64,000 nucleotides of DNA from NCBI GenBank assembly GCA_003971905.1, contig RSEE01000023.1:702179-766178 (forward strand), written 5' to 3'. Origin of the DNA: Moniliella sp. 'wahieum'. Its lineage: Eukaryota > Basidiomycota > Moniliellomycetes > Moniliellales > Moniliellaceae. A program made the translations under genes and the position numbers. A model generated the notes under the pieces. It ran no database searches, was not told the DNA's origin, and worked only from the letters and a program-made list of their open reading frames with translations. Positions 11,749-23,205 of the stretch are shown here, piece after piece; the stretch's first letter is position 1; each line of letters opens with the position of its first letter.

Positions 11749-13074
11749 ATCCGCGACGGTGCCAAAACAAAAAACGTCACTGGATACCCTCTCAAGCTGG
11801 AAGTTTGACCAGCAGGCTATGCAGCGACACTACTATGGCATGGCGTTCTGCCTTGCAGCTAAGCTCGTCATTAAATTCCCTCTTGGGCTTTCCCTGACCC
11901 CGGTTCATATTCTTTTGCCTTGACCATTCCACACCACCCCTCTCCTGTTCTCTATGTTCAACTCTGTACTCTCCCATGTGTTCAATGGTTCCTTCTCCAC
12001 CCAATCAAGTCATCTAATCCTGCATGGTCTGCCGCAGACCCGTCGCCTTCGTTGTCGGGTCACCGGTCAGAGGTGTTTGCATAGCAGAAAAAGGTCCAGG
12101 GTCAGCTTCAAGCTTCAAGCTTCACCGTCGCAACGACAAACTACATTATTTCGTGGGCAACTATAGATAGGCCCGCCCCCAAAACAAATTCTGACGCCTA
12201 GCACGGCGCCACACTCTCGGAAAGCGGCAGGGGGCCAGTCGGCCCCAGCCGGGCACGTATGTTGTGGCTGAGGCGCTGAGGCGCTGAGCGCATTGGGTGT
12301 CGAACACTGGCGCTGTGCAATCTGAGACATCTTTCCCATTGCGTCCCAACGTCCCAACCCAACCCAGCCCAGCCGGGCGCTCAGCAGCGGCGGAACTGCA
12401 TCCAGCATCCAAGCGGAATTGCCAGCCCCGCGCCCTGGCGGGATGCCTATACCGCGCCTCCTGCGTAACGCGTAAACCACCGCCGTGCTCCACCTCGCGT
12501 CGAGGGCCCGTAGCTGGATCAAACGGGAGGTGACACTTGGTTGGTAGTGGTAGTGCACGAACGGCAATTCCGGCTGCTGGAGTGGGCGCCTAGTCAAAGT
12601 TCGTCGGTAGGCCGCTAGGGGAGACCAAGCACATTACGTTGTGTATGCGAAAGATGCCACCTCTACCCACCAAAAAGAATACCTCCTGTGTTAGGGGAAC
12701 CACGTGCCCGATGCCCTCGATGCTTCCTTTTCTACACGTGGCGACCATAAGGCCTACCTAAGGAGGGGCAGGGCAGTCTGTAGTGGCAGGGGCGCCGTAG
12801 CAGGCGCTGGTGAGGGTCGGCCTTCGGGCGTTTGGCGGTGGTGCGCGGGGCGTTGCTTGCGCCTGCAGGGGCAGCGTGGTGCAGCTGGGACAGGCCGGGC
12901 GTGAACATTTCATTGTGCTGCAAGCGTGGCAGGCAGCGCAGCGCCACATGCCCTCGGCCATCGGGCCAGGTGCGCGGGCCTACCTGGGGCCATGCGTCAG
13001 GCTGAGCGCCGGCGCAGGCGCAGCCACGCCTCCATCCATCCCTGCCTCCCCTCCACCACCACCCTCCACCGGCC
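11749..13074. other. Intergenic region between ELO and the lyase
   Basis: No supported gene. It holds an AGCTTCA heptamer array at 12104-12125, and GCTGAGGC 8-mers near 12268-12290. The 200 bases before 13075 contain C-rich runs (CTCCACCACCACC) expected of a promoter or 5' UTR. Confidence 0.6.
12104..12125 (+). repeat. AGCTTCA heptamer array
   Basis: Three tandem AGCTTCA units. The same motif recurs as arrays at 38624-38639, 43852-43866 and 53051-53075, always outside genes. Confidence 0.9.
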
Positions 13075-14799
13075 ATGTCCGCGCCCGTCGCTCCTGTCTC
13101 CCCCGTCGCACACTCCCGCGGGACGGAGGACGTCGTGCGCGTGCTGCTCGCCCAGTTCCTCACCCTCAGCAATGCCAAGGCCGTCGTCTTCTACGTCGTC
13201 GTCTGGCACCACCTCGTCCGCGTCCTGCGCCACCTCAAGGTCTACGGCGTCACGGCCTCTGTCCACCAGCTCTACACTGCCGTCTACCGCAGCGCCGTCT
13301 TGCTCTTCATGCGCCTCCCGGCCATCCGCCGCCGCGTCAACAAGGAGCTGGATGAGGTCGAGGCCGACCTGGAGCGCAAGCTGGTGCCCCGCCTGCCTAC
13401 CTCGAAAACCACAACGAGCTCCGGCCCAGGGCATGGACGAGGCTGAGCTGCGCACTGAGCTCAAGAAACTTCAGCTCCTCGAGCTCGGCCATCGGAGGAT
13501 GGGGTGGACCCCGAGGCTCTTGCTGGCCCATGCATGGAAGGAGGTCGATGGCCAGCGTGTGGCAGACGGGCAAGATCTCTGGTGCCGTCTACCATGGCGG
13601 CAAGGAGTTCAATGACCTGTTGGCCGATGCGATCAAGATGTTTATGGTCTCCAACCCCCTCCACCCGAGGTGTTCCCTGGCATCCGCCGCATGGAGGCCG
13701 AGATTGTGTCGATGGTGCTGCAAATGTACAATGCTCCCGACAGCGCGGCTGGCGCTACGACTTCGGGGGGTACCGAGTCCATCTTGATGGCCTGCAAGGC
13801 TCACCGTGACTGGGGCCGGGCCGTCAAGGGCATCACCGAGCCCGAGATTGTGCTTCCCGAATCGGCCCACGCTGCATTCAACAAGGCCGGCGCCTACTTT
13901 GGCATCACCATCCGCACTGTCAAGGTCGACCCCGTGACGCGGCAGGTCGATCTGCGTGCGTCCGTCGTGCGATCACGTCGAACACTGTTCTCATCGTTGG
14001 TTCTGCACCCAACTTCCCCGATGGCGCGATTGATCCGATTGCCGAACTAGCAAACTGGCGACGAAGCATCGTGTCGGTCTGCATGTCGATTGCTGCCTCG
14101 GTTCTTTTCATCGTTCCCTTCCGAGGAAGCTGGTTTACCGATGCGCCCTGCTTTGATTTCCGCGTACCTGGTGTCACCTCCATCAGCTGCGACACGCACA
14201 AGTACGGGTTTGCGCCCAAAGGCTCGTCGTCGTTATGTTCCGCACCAACGAGCTGCGGCGGTTCATGTACTACGTCCCAGCCCAACTGGACTGGCGGGGT
14301 GTACGCTTCTCCGCGATGCCTGGTTCGCGGCCGGGCGCTCTGATTGCAGGCACGTGGGCCGCGATGATGAAGATGGGCCGGCAAGGGTATGTGGACAGCT
14401 GCTTTGAGATTGTATCTTCGGCGCGCAAGATTAGTACCGCGATCCGGACCGAGATCCCGCAGCTCAAGGTGATGGGCCAGCCTAAGGCGTCCGTCGTGGC
14501 CTTTGCCAGTGCGGGCAAGATCAACATTTACGATGTGGGGGACGAGATGTCCAAGCGCGGCTGGCACCTCAATGCGCTGCCACCGAACCGCCTGCCATTC
14601 ACTTGGCTGTGACGAGGTTGAGTGTGCCGGCTACCGACGGGTTCGTGGCCGACCTCAAGGCCTCTCAAGGCCGCTCGCGCTGCCCCAGCCAAACCTGGCA
14701 CCATGGCTACGCTCTATGGCTGGGCCAGCAATCGGCCGTGGGCCCGCGCTGATTGGCCAGCTGGCCACCCGCTTCATCGACACGCTGTACAAGACCTGA
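13075..14799 (+). CDS. DPL1: Sphingosine-1-phosphate lyase (Dpl1-type, PLP-dependent)
   Basis: ER membrane enzyme that cleaves phosphorylated sphingoid bases into a fatty aldehyde and phosphoethanolamine. ATG 13075 opens [10 protein letters not shown] and is followed by a hydrophobic segment [18 protein letters not shown], the usual N-terminal anchor. Then come [15 protein letters not shown] (13570-13610), [36 protein letters not shown] (13750-13805), [16 protein letters not shown] (14075-14120), and the PLP-lysine block [16 protein letters not shown] (14180-14225). The C terminus is [17 protein letters not shown]. No intron is needed. About eight single-base frame breaks occur, for example NPLHP-EVFPG at 13665 and the segments near 13400-13500, 13970, 14230, 14600 and 14680. 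About 570 residues when read across frames, the normal size for the family. Confidence 0.95.
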
Positions 14800-15942
14800 T
14801 CGTGGCGACATGCCGTGTCAACGGACTATTGGGCTGAGGGGAGGCGGGGGGGGGGGGCGCGTCCCGCCTCTTCCCCCCCTCCCCCCCTTGCCCTCACTTT
14901 CTTTTCCCCCTCATTCCTTCCCCTCTCCTCTCCTCTTCAGCCTGTGTCCTCTCCTTTCCCTTGTCCACCCTTGTAATGTCCTTGTGGGTTGGCTGCTGCT
15001 GTGGCGTTACCGCTGGCCCTACCTTCGATCGAGAGGGGGGGCAGCTGCTTCTTAGTCTCCCACCTACCACAGTCCTTTGGTCGGGTAGGTGGTTTCGCCT
15101 CGCCTGCCTGCTGCTGCGCTACTGCACATGGTAGGGACTCTGGTGGCCTCTGCATAATGCAACGCTCGTCTCTACAACCTTCTGCGTAACCTAACCTAAC
15201 CTAACCTAACCTAACTAACCTAACCTGGGCTTGCGGCCTGGAGGACAGCGGGGAGGGTATAGCACACGTTGCCAGCAGCAGGCGGTAGAGGGACAGCTCG
15301 CGCGGGCTACTCTGAGCAGCACTCGTTCTTGACTACATCTACTGTTGGCTTGCTTCCGTCCCACTGGGGCGGGGGGGAGGCGACTGCCCACCCCGCACCC
15401 GATCCATGCGAGGCGTACGCTCGGCGGGCTGATGATGCGCGTGTATGGTAGGATTATAGGTGTCCCGAGGGGGTTCCGGCGCTCCTGCAGCTCCCCCGCA
15501 TCGACCCAGAGCCAGGCCGCTGGCAGGGGCAGGCTCAGGTGCCCCTGCCGGCGGCCTGTGGAGTGCGGTGTGGATGCGCATGCCGTTGCGGGGCGGGGGG
15601 TACATGCGTCGAGGGGAGGAGGATCGTACCGAGTACCAGTACCAAGTCCAACGCCCCGCCTCCACGCCCGGGGCGCAGGCTACGGTGCATGTGTGCGTGG
15701 GAGCGAGGGGAGGGGAGAGTCTATGGGCAGATGGGCTCGACGGCAACGGGTGGGGTGGGCGCGTCCAGTAAGGAACTGGTGGTATACGCACGCACTAGCA
15801 GCAGAGGCAGCCGTTGGGGGCTGTGGCTTGCTTCCTGGGTTGATTGTTTTCCACCAGCAGCCCGTGCGGTGCGCACCCCGACACGCCACGCCACACCATC
15901 CCATCACCGCCGGCATCTGCGCCCTTGCGCCCTGCGGATCGT
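14800..15942. other. Intergenic region, low complexity, with TTAGG-like block
   Basis: No supported gene. It holds a G10 run at 14848, C/T-rich tracts from 14868 to 14960, and a telomere-like CTAAC array (15188-15224). GC-rich unstructured sequence follows to the Pik1 stop codon. Confidence 0.6.
15188..15224 (-). repeat. Interstitial (TTAGG)n array
   Basis: The plus strand reads CTAAC repeated seven times with one 4-nt unit (CTAA) in the middle, so the minus strand is (GTTAG)n, equivalent to TTAGG. The unit is five bases, not the TTAGGG hexamer usual in filamentous fungi. It sits between two ordinary genes, not at an end. Confidence 0.85.
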
Positions 15943-18900
15943 TTAGAGGATGCCCTGGGAGTAGTATGGAACTGGTCGTAGAGCCGGGTAATGCAGAGCC
16001 GGCCGAGTTGAGGATGAGGCGATCGACAATTCGTCGCTCTGCTCGGCGCTGAGCGCGAGCTGGAAGCGCTGCCGCAGCTGGTTGGCCGCCTCCTCGCCGA
16101 GCGCAAAGCAAGGCAGCCGCGAATCGCGCGCCATCAGCTCACAATCATGATGATCCGCTCTGCCTCCTTGCGCACGTCCCGGAACGCCTGCCGCATCAAC
16201 TGTCGGAACTGATCAAACTTGCTGCTCTCCATGCCGCCCAGCAGATCAATGTACTCCTGCGGCATCTTGAATGGCGCCGCCTCGAACCCCACACCAGGCG
16301 AGATGCCGAGCATAAAGCCAAAGTCAATGTCTGTCACATACAATCCCTGTCAGTTTCCTCTTCCTCCTTCCTCCATTCCCCCCCCCCCCCTCCCACCACC
16401 ACTCGGACGGAGAGCAAGGACGTACGGATCAAGTGGCCCTCGTGGTCGACGAGGATGTTGCCATTGTGGCGGTCCTTGATCTGCAGGAGATAGCAGATGA
16501 TCGAGTAGGCCGCCAGCGACCGCATAAACGCATCCTGGGCGCGTTTGAACTTGCCCGACGAAGGCGGGCCATAGACCTGGGTGTAGTGGTCCCAGAGCGA
16601 GTAGGTGCGGATCGGCTCGGAGCCAGCGCCTTCCGAGGCGTGCGAGTAGGCCTCCTTTTTGATCGAGTGCACCGACACGGCATCGGTGATGGTCTCCATC
16701 ACCCCCGACGACTCGGAAGTGACGAGGATGTTAAAGTAGCGCACCCACACCCCGGATCCCTCGGCGTGCCAGATCGATCAAACTCGCCAATGAGCTGGGT
16801 GGCCAGCTGCTCCTGCCGCAGGTCCGCGCCGGTTTTGATAATGACGCTGATCACGTCCCAGTGCGCATGCGCGCCATACGGCGACGCGGCGCGCAACCGC
16901 TCCCGCTTGGCGGCCCACGACTCGCGGAAGATGGCGCAGAGGGATCATCTTTGTTCACCACCGCACGGATCGTGTCCGCATCCTCTTCGCCCCCCGCTGC
17001 CTCGTCGGTACCCGCGAACGCGTTCCGCTTGGCCTTGGCTTTGGCCTTGGCCTTGTGCGAGCACACGGGCCCACGCAACCGCGCCATTCGCTCCTCCTCC
17101 AACGAGATCATCTCCGCCATGATGCGTGCCCGAATCGCTTCTGCGTCCGCAGGGATGGTGCGTGCCGCACTCGAGCTGCTCACCACCGCCCCACCGCCCG
17201 CAGCACTCACTCCGCCATTCATTGCGCTGGGCGGAACCGATGTGCGGCGGCGGTACTGTTTGTGCCCACGAGGGCAAGAGCTTGCTCACCACCCCTGCCG
17301 TTCCCTGCCCCGGTTCGGAGGACGCAGGCGCGGCGCAGGCGCAGACGCAGACGCACCAACGCCTACTAGCGACGCAGCCCCGCTCGCGGCGGCACCCAAG
17401 GGCGCCGTGATGACCCAGCCCTTGCGCGCGCGGTTCTGGTTGAGCTGGGCAAGCATGATGGCCGCGGTGCGCATGCGCTCCGAGTAATCTGCCAGGCTAA
17501 ACTCGCGTTCCTCCTTGCCGTCGCTCGAGTGAACATGAGACCCGCGCGAGCCGCGCCAGACCATCGTGTCGTGGACCGGTTGCGCGACGAGCCCGAGGCA
17601 AAGGGGCCCGGTTCAAGGCCATCCGGCTCGGATTCCGACGAATCGGGATCTTCTTGCCCGCCAAACCGTTCGAGGTGCGAGCCATACGCCTGTTCCGTCA
17701 TATCCACCCCTTCGGCCTCGGGGGATCGTCGTCAACAGAAGCTCTGCACCACCTGCATCGTCCACGCTCACCTCGGACACCATGCTTTCGTCGGCCCAGT
17801 CACCAGCCTGTGCCTCGGCTTCGCTGGGCCGTCGGGAGAATGGGCCAAGGCCAGGGAAGAGGAAAGGGAAGGATGGTCCGTGTGCGCCTTTTGCCCCAGA
17901 GGTGGCCGGGCTCCATGCGAACCAGGCGCGCTCTGACTCAAGGACCGCTTGAGCCCATCCGAAGGCGGCGGACTCAGTGCCGGGCCTGACGTGTGGGCGT
18001 CACGGTGGGTGCGGCACGGGTCCAAGAGGGGTGAGGAGACATCGAGACGGGTGTGCGAAGCTGCTGAGCGGGTTCGACAGCGTCCGGGCCGCGCCATTGC
18101 GTCGGGGGACAAGGTGGCTGCCGAGCCGCCGGGGGCAGGGGGGAGCCTGATTGCGCGCGCGGCACGGGAGTGGGCTTCTTTGGTCAACAGCCGCCGCATT
18201 GTGTCCCGGTTGGCGCGGCGGTCCGGGTCAAAGTCGAGGTCATTGCGCAGGACCTCAATCTGCAGCACATACGGTGCGCGGTCCGCCGAGTTGAGCACCA
18301 CCGCCTCGGACGGATTGATTCGGACTATGCGGTGGTGGCGCGCTTGCTTGCCCGGCACAGACGTCCCATCCCCATGTGCGTCGTGGTGCTTGTGCCGGCC
18401 CATCACGTCCGACGTGGCGGCACACCAAGCGGGAGACAGCTTCAAGGGGGAGCATGTGGTTCAGTTCTGTCAGCTCTGCCCGCAACGCCGATACACGTGC
18501 CGGTTTCGGAAGCAGTAACAGCCGTCCCGAAATCGATCGAGCCGGGCCAGAAAGTCGGTTTGGGTGCGGGCATAGTGCGAGCGGAGGAGCGCAACCCGCT
18601 CCTCGTACGGCACGTCGCTACCAAGCGCAGGCGCAGGCGCGTGCGCTTCGCTCGGTATCGAAGCGGCACTGAGCCTTTGCCCACGTAGGCGGAACAGGTT
18701 TCCTGACGAACTGCTCGGTGCTTGTCGCGCCAGATTGGGCACACTGGCCCCCCTTGCCAAGTTGGGCGTGGACTGGCTCGGTGCACCTCGAGCGAGATGG
18801 CCAAGATTGAAGCTGGTGGGAGGAGGGCCCGGGTGGGGCGAAGAATAAATCATCGATCGCGCTGCCTGGTGTGAACCGTACGCTGCACCAGGGATCGATC

Positions 18901-20400
18901 CGGGGTCTTTGGTGGCTCCATCACCGTCCCGGGGGGAGGTTGAATCAGTTGGGTAAAGGCCAGGCTGGGTCGTGCTCGCTGCACGGGCCCACAAGGTGGG
19001 AGGCGTATTGCCAAACCCTTCGGGACCGAGGAGGCATAGGTGTACCCGTAGGGGCCTTGCGTGGGAGCTGCAAGGCGATTGCCAGCTTGGTGCACCATGG
19101 GCGAAGGAGAGCCAGATACGAGCTGCGGCGAGGGCGGGAGTGGTGGGGGTGGCGCAAGCGTTTGTTGCGTTTGGGTTCGCTACTCGACCAGGCGCAAGCA
19201 TCCCGGGGGGAGGTACGATTTGGACTTGGGACATACCAGCGGCCAGCATGCCCGCTGCGCGGTCCTTGAGCTCAGCCAGCTTCTCAGACGTGCTGTTGGA
19301 CCAAAGAGATGCCCCCCACGACCCCCACGAGGACGAAGCGAACGTTTGGGTCCAGCCAGCGCCACCGGCTTCCTCACGTCCAAGAAACGGGGCCGAGTGG
19401 GCGCGTTGGTGCGGCGCGCCGTCTGGCAGAGCAAGATTCGTCGCGTCATTCGGGGACAGGGAGGATGGCGATTCAACGCGGGGGAACAAAGACGACTCTT
19501 CCCTCCTAGCGGGTGGAGAGGCCAAAGGAAGATTTGGCTGCGCCTGGTGGGCGTCTGTGCCGTGTTCCGGGTCCGAAGTCGCGCCCAGGCTAAAGGAAGT
19601 GGGGCTCTTGGAGGGTAGTGGAGGTGGCACTTGCTGTTCCTCCGTGTCCGAAGCACTGCTGGAGCTGAGAAAGACGCGTCGTCGCCCTCATCGTCACTCG
19701 GTTCCTCGTCCGCAGCGCGGCGGAGCAGCCGTCAAACTCATCCGGCGCGGGCTTGCAGCCTTCAAGAATGGTCATTGGACCGGCTGCGGTCATGATGGCC
19801 GGTTGCCCAGGCGTCGAGGCAGCCATGGACGCCATTCCGACCAGAGTGGTCAGAGCATGGGCCGGGTGGACGCGCACGGCCTTGCCTCTGCAGGGCTAGC
19901 GCGGGCGGCGGCGGCGAAAGGGAGCGGCCCAGGCGGCCCAGGGCGACATGGGCCCGTCCTGGGTGGGCGGGATGGCGGTGGAGACGTCATCGCTGGCATG
20001 GGGGACAGAGGGCGGCGGCGCCTGGGCATCAAAGAGGAGGCGCTGGCAGTGGTTGATCACGCGGCGGCTCACCAGCAGCGCGGGCGAGGAGGGATCGCCG
20101 GACCAGTCGGCGCGGGCGGCCTGGAAGAACCAGAGGGTAATGAGCGCGGTATGCACCGAGTCGCCGCAGCGCGCGAGGATGAAGTGCTCGAGCGCGGCCG
20201 AGGGCCCGTCGGGGCGGCTGATGAGCAGGTGGCAGAGCTGGGGCCAGTAGACGCGCACCTGGTCCCAGGGGAAGGCGCGTTCGAGGGCGCGGACGAGGTA
20301 GTGGGTGATGCCGACGCTGTCCCAGTACGTCTTGAGGTAGGTGATGGCGAGGGGGGCGTGAAGTGACGAGTGGAGAGAGCCGGAGCAGCAGCTCGGCCAT
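15943..20400 (-). CDS. PIK1: Phosphatidylinositol 4-kinase, Pik1 type (PI4K beta)
   Basis: Makes PtdIns4P at the Golgi and nucleus. From ATG 20400 (MAELLLRLSP) comes the N-terminal accessory domain: LAITYLKTYWDSVGITHYLV, WPQLCHLLISR, ALEHFILARC, ALITLWFF (20340-20110). A long Ser/Pro-rich linker follows, then ERVALLRSHYARTQTDFLARL (18600), RINPSEAVVLNSADRAPYVL (18310), ADYSERMRTAAIMLAQLN (17480) and HWDVISVIIKTGADLRQEQ (16850). The catalytic region is IKDRHNGNILVDHEGHL then HIDFGFML. An intron at 16331-16425 splits the His codon of HIDFG (C|AC). The C terminus LRQRFQLALS..YYSQGIL ends at 15943. QEYIDLLGG and the end sequence favour Pik1 over Stt4. Many single-base frame breaks, for example EFDR-IWHAEG at 16775 and MIV-ELMARDS at 16135. 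A KAKAKAKAK run lies at 17030-17060. Confidence 0.93.
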
Positions 20401-21405
20401 CCTGGGCGGCGCAGAGGAGGTGGTGGGCGGAGCGAGCAGGTGCGCGTGGCTGGCCAGCGCACGCCGTGTGAGCAGGGCGATGCGTGACGGGCTGCCACGC
20501 CACACACTGGCCCTGCGCCGCCGCGGCCAACCCTAGTGCGGGCGGCGCGGAATGTGCGGGGTGCGGCGCACGGGGGGGAGTAACTAGTAACCACGGCCAT
20601 ATGGCAGCAACCACGAGCGGGTTTGTATACTAGCTCTTTTTCCTCCCCACGAGGTGCCCTGTAATGGATCACTCCAACCGGCATTGTTCCGTTGGTCCGA
20701 CGCCCTACTGGTTAAAGAGGCGCCAGTGGGGTGTACCAAATTCTACGAGAACTGCCAAGGGGGAGGGGGGTTCGTCTTCGGTTCATGACCTGGTGCCACA
20801 GCAGTATGTACGCACCCGAGAAGAACGGAGAAGAAGTCATATGATCATCATCGCCTACCAGTTCGCCATGTTGGACCTAAGCAATACTTCCATCCAACGC
20901 AATGACGTCGGCGATGTAGCAACCCCGGGTATGCACTCCATGGTTCAGATACAGCTAATTCTGTTTTCTGCGCCTCTGTGTCCCCTCTCTCGCACCCCTG
21001 TCGTCAGACCCCATATACTACCACAAAAAGTACGCCCTGGCATATATTTTGAGGATCCCTTTTCTCCCCTCCGCCTCCCCCACATCTCACAAGAACGTGC
21101 CCATGGCACCTAGGCGGCCTGGGGAAGGCATCTGCGGGTAATAGCAGGCTCTCGCAACAAGGTGTTCGGGTGTGGAGCTGTATTTAGGTGGCTCAGAAAG
21201 GATGCGTGCTAGTGAAACGTTCAGTGTTGGTTAGCTTTGACTGGCGTGGCCGCGGGCGGCGGAATGCGCGTCCACAATAGGCCAGGTGGGTAGCGAGCAG
21301 TTCCGCCCCCCGCCTCCTCGCCTCCCCGCCCACCTAGCGGGGTGCGTCCATTCCATCGCCGCCACGGGCCGCGTCGCGTTTCTCTTGCCAGCCAGCTTGC
21401 CCACC
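20401..21405. other. Divergent promoter region between PIK1 and the zinc-finger gene
   Basis: No supported gene. PIK1 reads leftward from 20400 and the zinc-finger gene rightward from 21406, so both promoters lie here. AATTCTG/TTTTCT pyrimidine tracts at 20950-21090 stand out from the GC-rich surroundings. No conserved motif was identified. Confidence 0.6.
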
Positions 21406-23069
21406 ATGCCTCGCGCCCTCCGACACACCGCAGCCTCAAGCGTTCGCCCAGCCCCTTCGATGACATCGACGCTCCCTCCCCCACCGCCCGTAGGCCCATC
21501 CCACCCTACGACGCCAGCGGCGACGAGAGCCAGGCGACCCAGCGCCTTCCTCCCCCCCCGGTGGGCCAGACGCCGCGCCTTCCTCGGTTGCCGACGATGC
21601 GTCCGATATGGAGGAGAGCGGACGCCGTGGCTCTTATCATGAGCCTCCCCCCGACGAGCCATCTGTCCAGTGTCTCTGGCACAACTGCGGCCGAAGATAC
21701 ACCGAACTCCACGGGCTCATTGACCATCTGCACCAAGGTTCGTCATCTCGGTTCTCTTCGCTTCCTTACTCTGCCGTGCCCTACTGACGCATCGTCTCTT
21801 CAGATCACATTGGCACCCACAAAAAACGCTACAGTTGCGAGTGGGTGGGCTGCTCGCGCAAGTCTCGCACTCAAACCTCTAGGTTTGCCCTGCTGAGCCA
21901 CTTGCGCAGTCATACGGGAGAGAAACCCTTTACGTGCCCCCTGGTAGATTGCGACAAGTCCTTACCGTTCCGATGCGCTCGCCAAGCATATGCGTTCCCA
22001 GCACCAGATGGTTCCCATTCCCACACGCCGCGCCAAACCTCGTCGCTCCCTCCGCAAACCCGACGAGCAAGGTCAGACAGTGAAGATGAAGCGGTGGAGA
22101 TGGTGACGCTCTCCGACTATGAACCAATTGACAAGCCGCCAGTCGTCATCCACCCCGGTGCTCGTGGACGCCAATTTAACGATGAGGCGTTGGGAATTAC
22201 GCGGGAGCCGTTGGGCTCGGAGAGTGAGGAGTATGAGATCCGTCAAGTTCGCATCAAAGCTGCCAAGCTAATGCGGGACCAGCATGGGGTGGGAACGGGG
22301 ACGATCCCAGATGGAGAAGGCCCTGGTCACACTGCTCCTGCAGGCCAGTCAGGGCAATTGGCTAGCTCCTCCTCTAGCCCGTTCAGCACCGACGTGTCCG
22401 CGGACGAGGATGAGACGGAGGAGGAGCCGATGAATGTGGGCTCGCCCCCACTTCGACGACCCAATCCGTTGGATCTGATCAACAACACTGCTGGCGGTCC
22501 CACGGGAGAGAGTAAGAATGGCAGGCATGAGGCAGATAGGAAACCTGCCCGGCCCATGCCCCCAAAGCGGACCAAGAAGGATTACAAGAAGCGCTATCTA
22601 TCTCCAAGGCCAAATTCCAGTTCCTTCACGCAGAGCACCAGGAGCTGGTGCGGGAGTTGGACCAACTTCGTCAGGACTACGAGGCGATGCAAGAGTACAA
22701 GTCAGACGAACTCAACTCCGCTCTCGCCCTGGAACTTGGGTGCGTTCGCCCCACCCCCCTTTCTCTCTTCCCCCCCTGCGTTCCTGCCTCGGAATACTGA
22801 CCGCATACCTGCTATATCCAGCGAAGATGTTGAGGCCAATTTTCCCCCCCGGGCACCCCCCACCCATGCAGTCCTACACCGAGCTCGTGGAGCCCCGCCG
22901 AGGGATACTGAGCACGACCCGCCAGTTCTTGGGGCTCGGAACGAGGAATCCCCTTTCCATGAGGTCCACCCTCCGCCCCCCTGGAATATGTATCTCCGCC
23001 AAAACAGGTCCCCATCCACATTCCATGCTGGGAGACACTTGGATCGATGACTGGCATAGCAAGGGATAG
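21406..23069 (+). CDS. C2H2 zinc-finger protein, Iec1/YY1-like arrangement
   Basis: Nuclear DNA-binding protein. Finger blocks read CLWHNCGRRYTELHGLIDHLHQDH, CEWVGCSRKSRTQTSRFALLSHLRSH, TGEKPFTCPLVDCDKS, then (after a frame break of two bases in a T run) YRSDALAKHMRSQH. An intron at 21738-21803 splits the Asp codon in HQ|DHIGTH, which supports the first two fingers as one unit. A Lys-rich segment and a coiled coil follow (AKFQFLHAEHQELVRELDQL, about 22600-22690), then an intron at 22740-22821 and a short tail. Finger spacing and the C-terminal KKDYKKRY plus coiled-coil region resemble the INO80-complex subunit Iec1 of fission yeast; this match is from memory. ATG 21406 requires an early frame change to enter the LKRSPSPFDDIDAPSP frame. 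Confidence 0.8.
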
Positions 23070-23205
23070 GTAGAAGTCAATGCAGCACCGAATAAACAAC
23101 TATGCACGTCCGCGGCGGAAATGCAGTTCCGCCTACCTTTAAGACGAAGGACGACAGAGAGGCACTTTAATCATTGATACCGGCCGCGCCACCACCCCGC
23201 CTCTG

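Noticed and set aside
19896-20684. Longer PIK1 start upstream of 20400
   Set aside because: The frame stays open to 20684 but the extra sequence shows no Pik1 similarity; ATG 20400 is followed, after one frame change, by the accessory domain.
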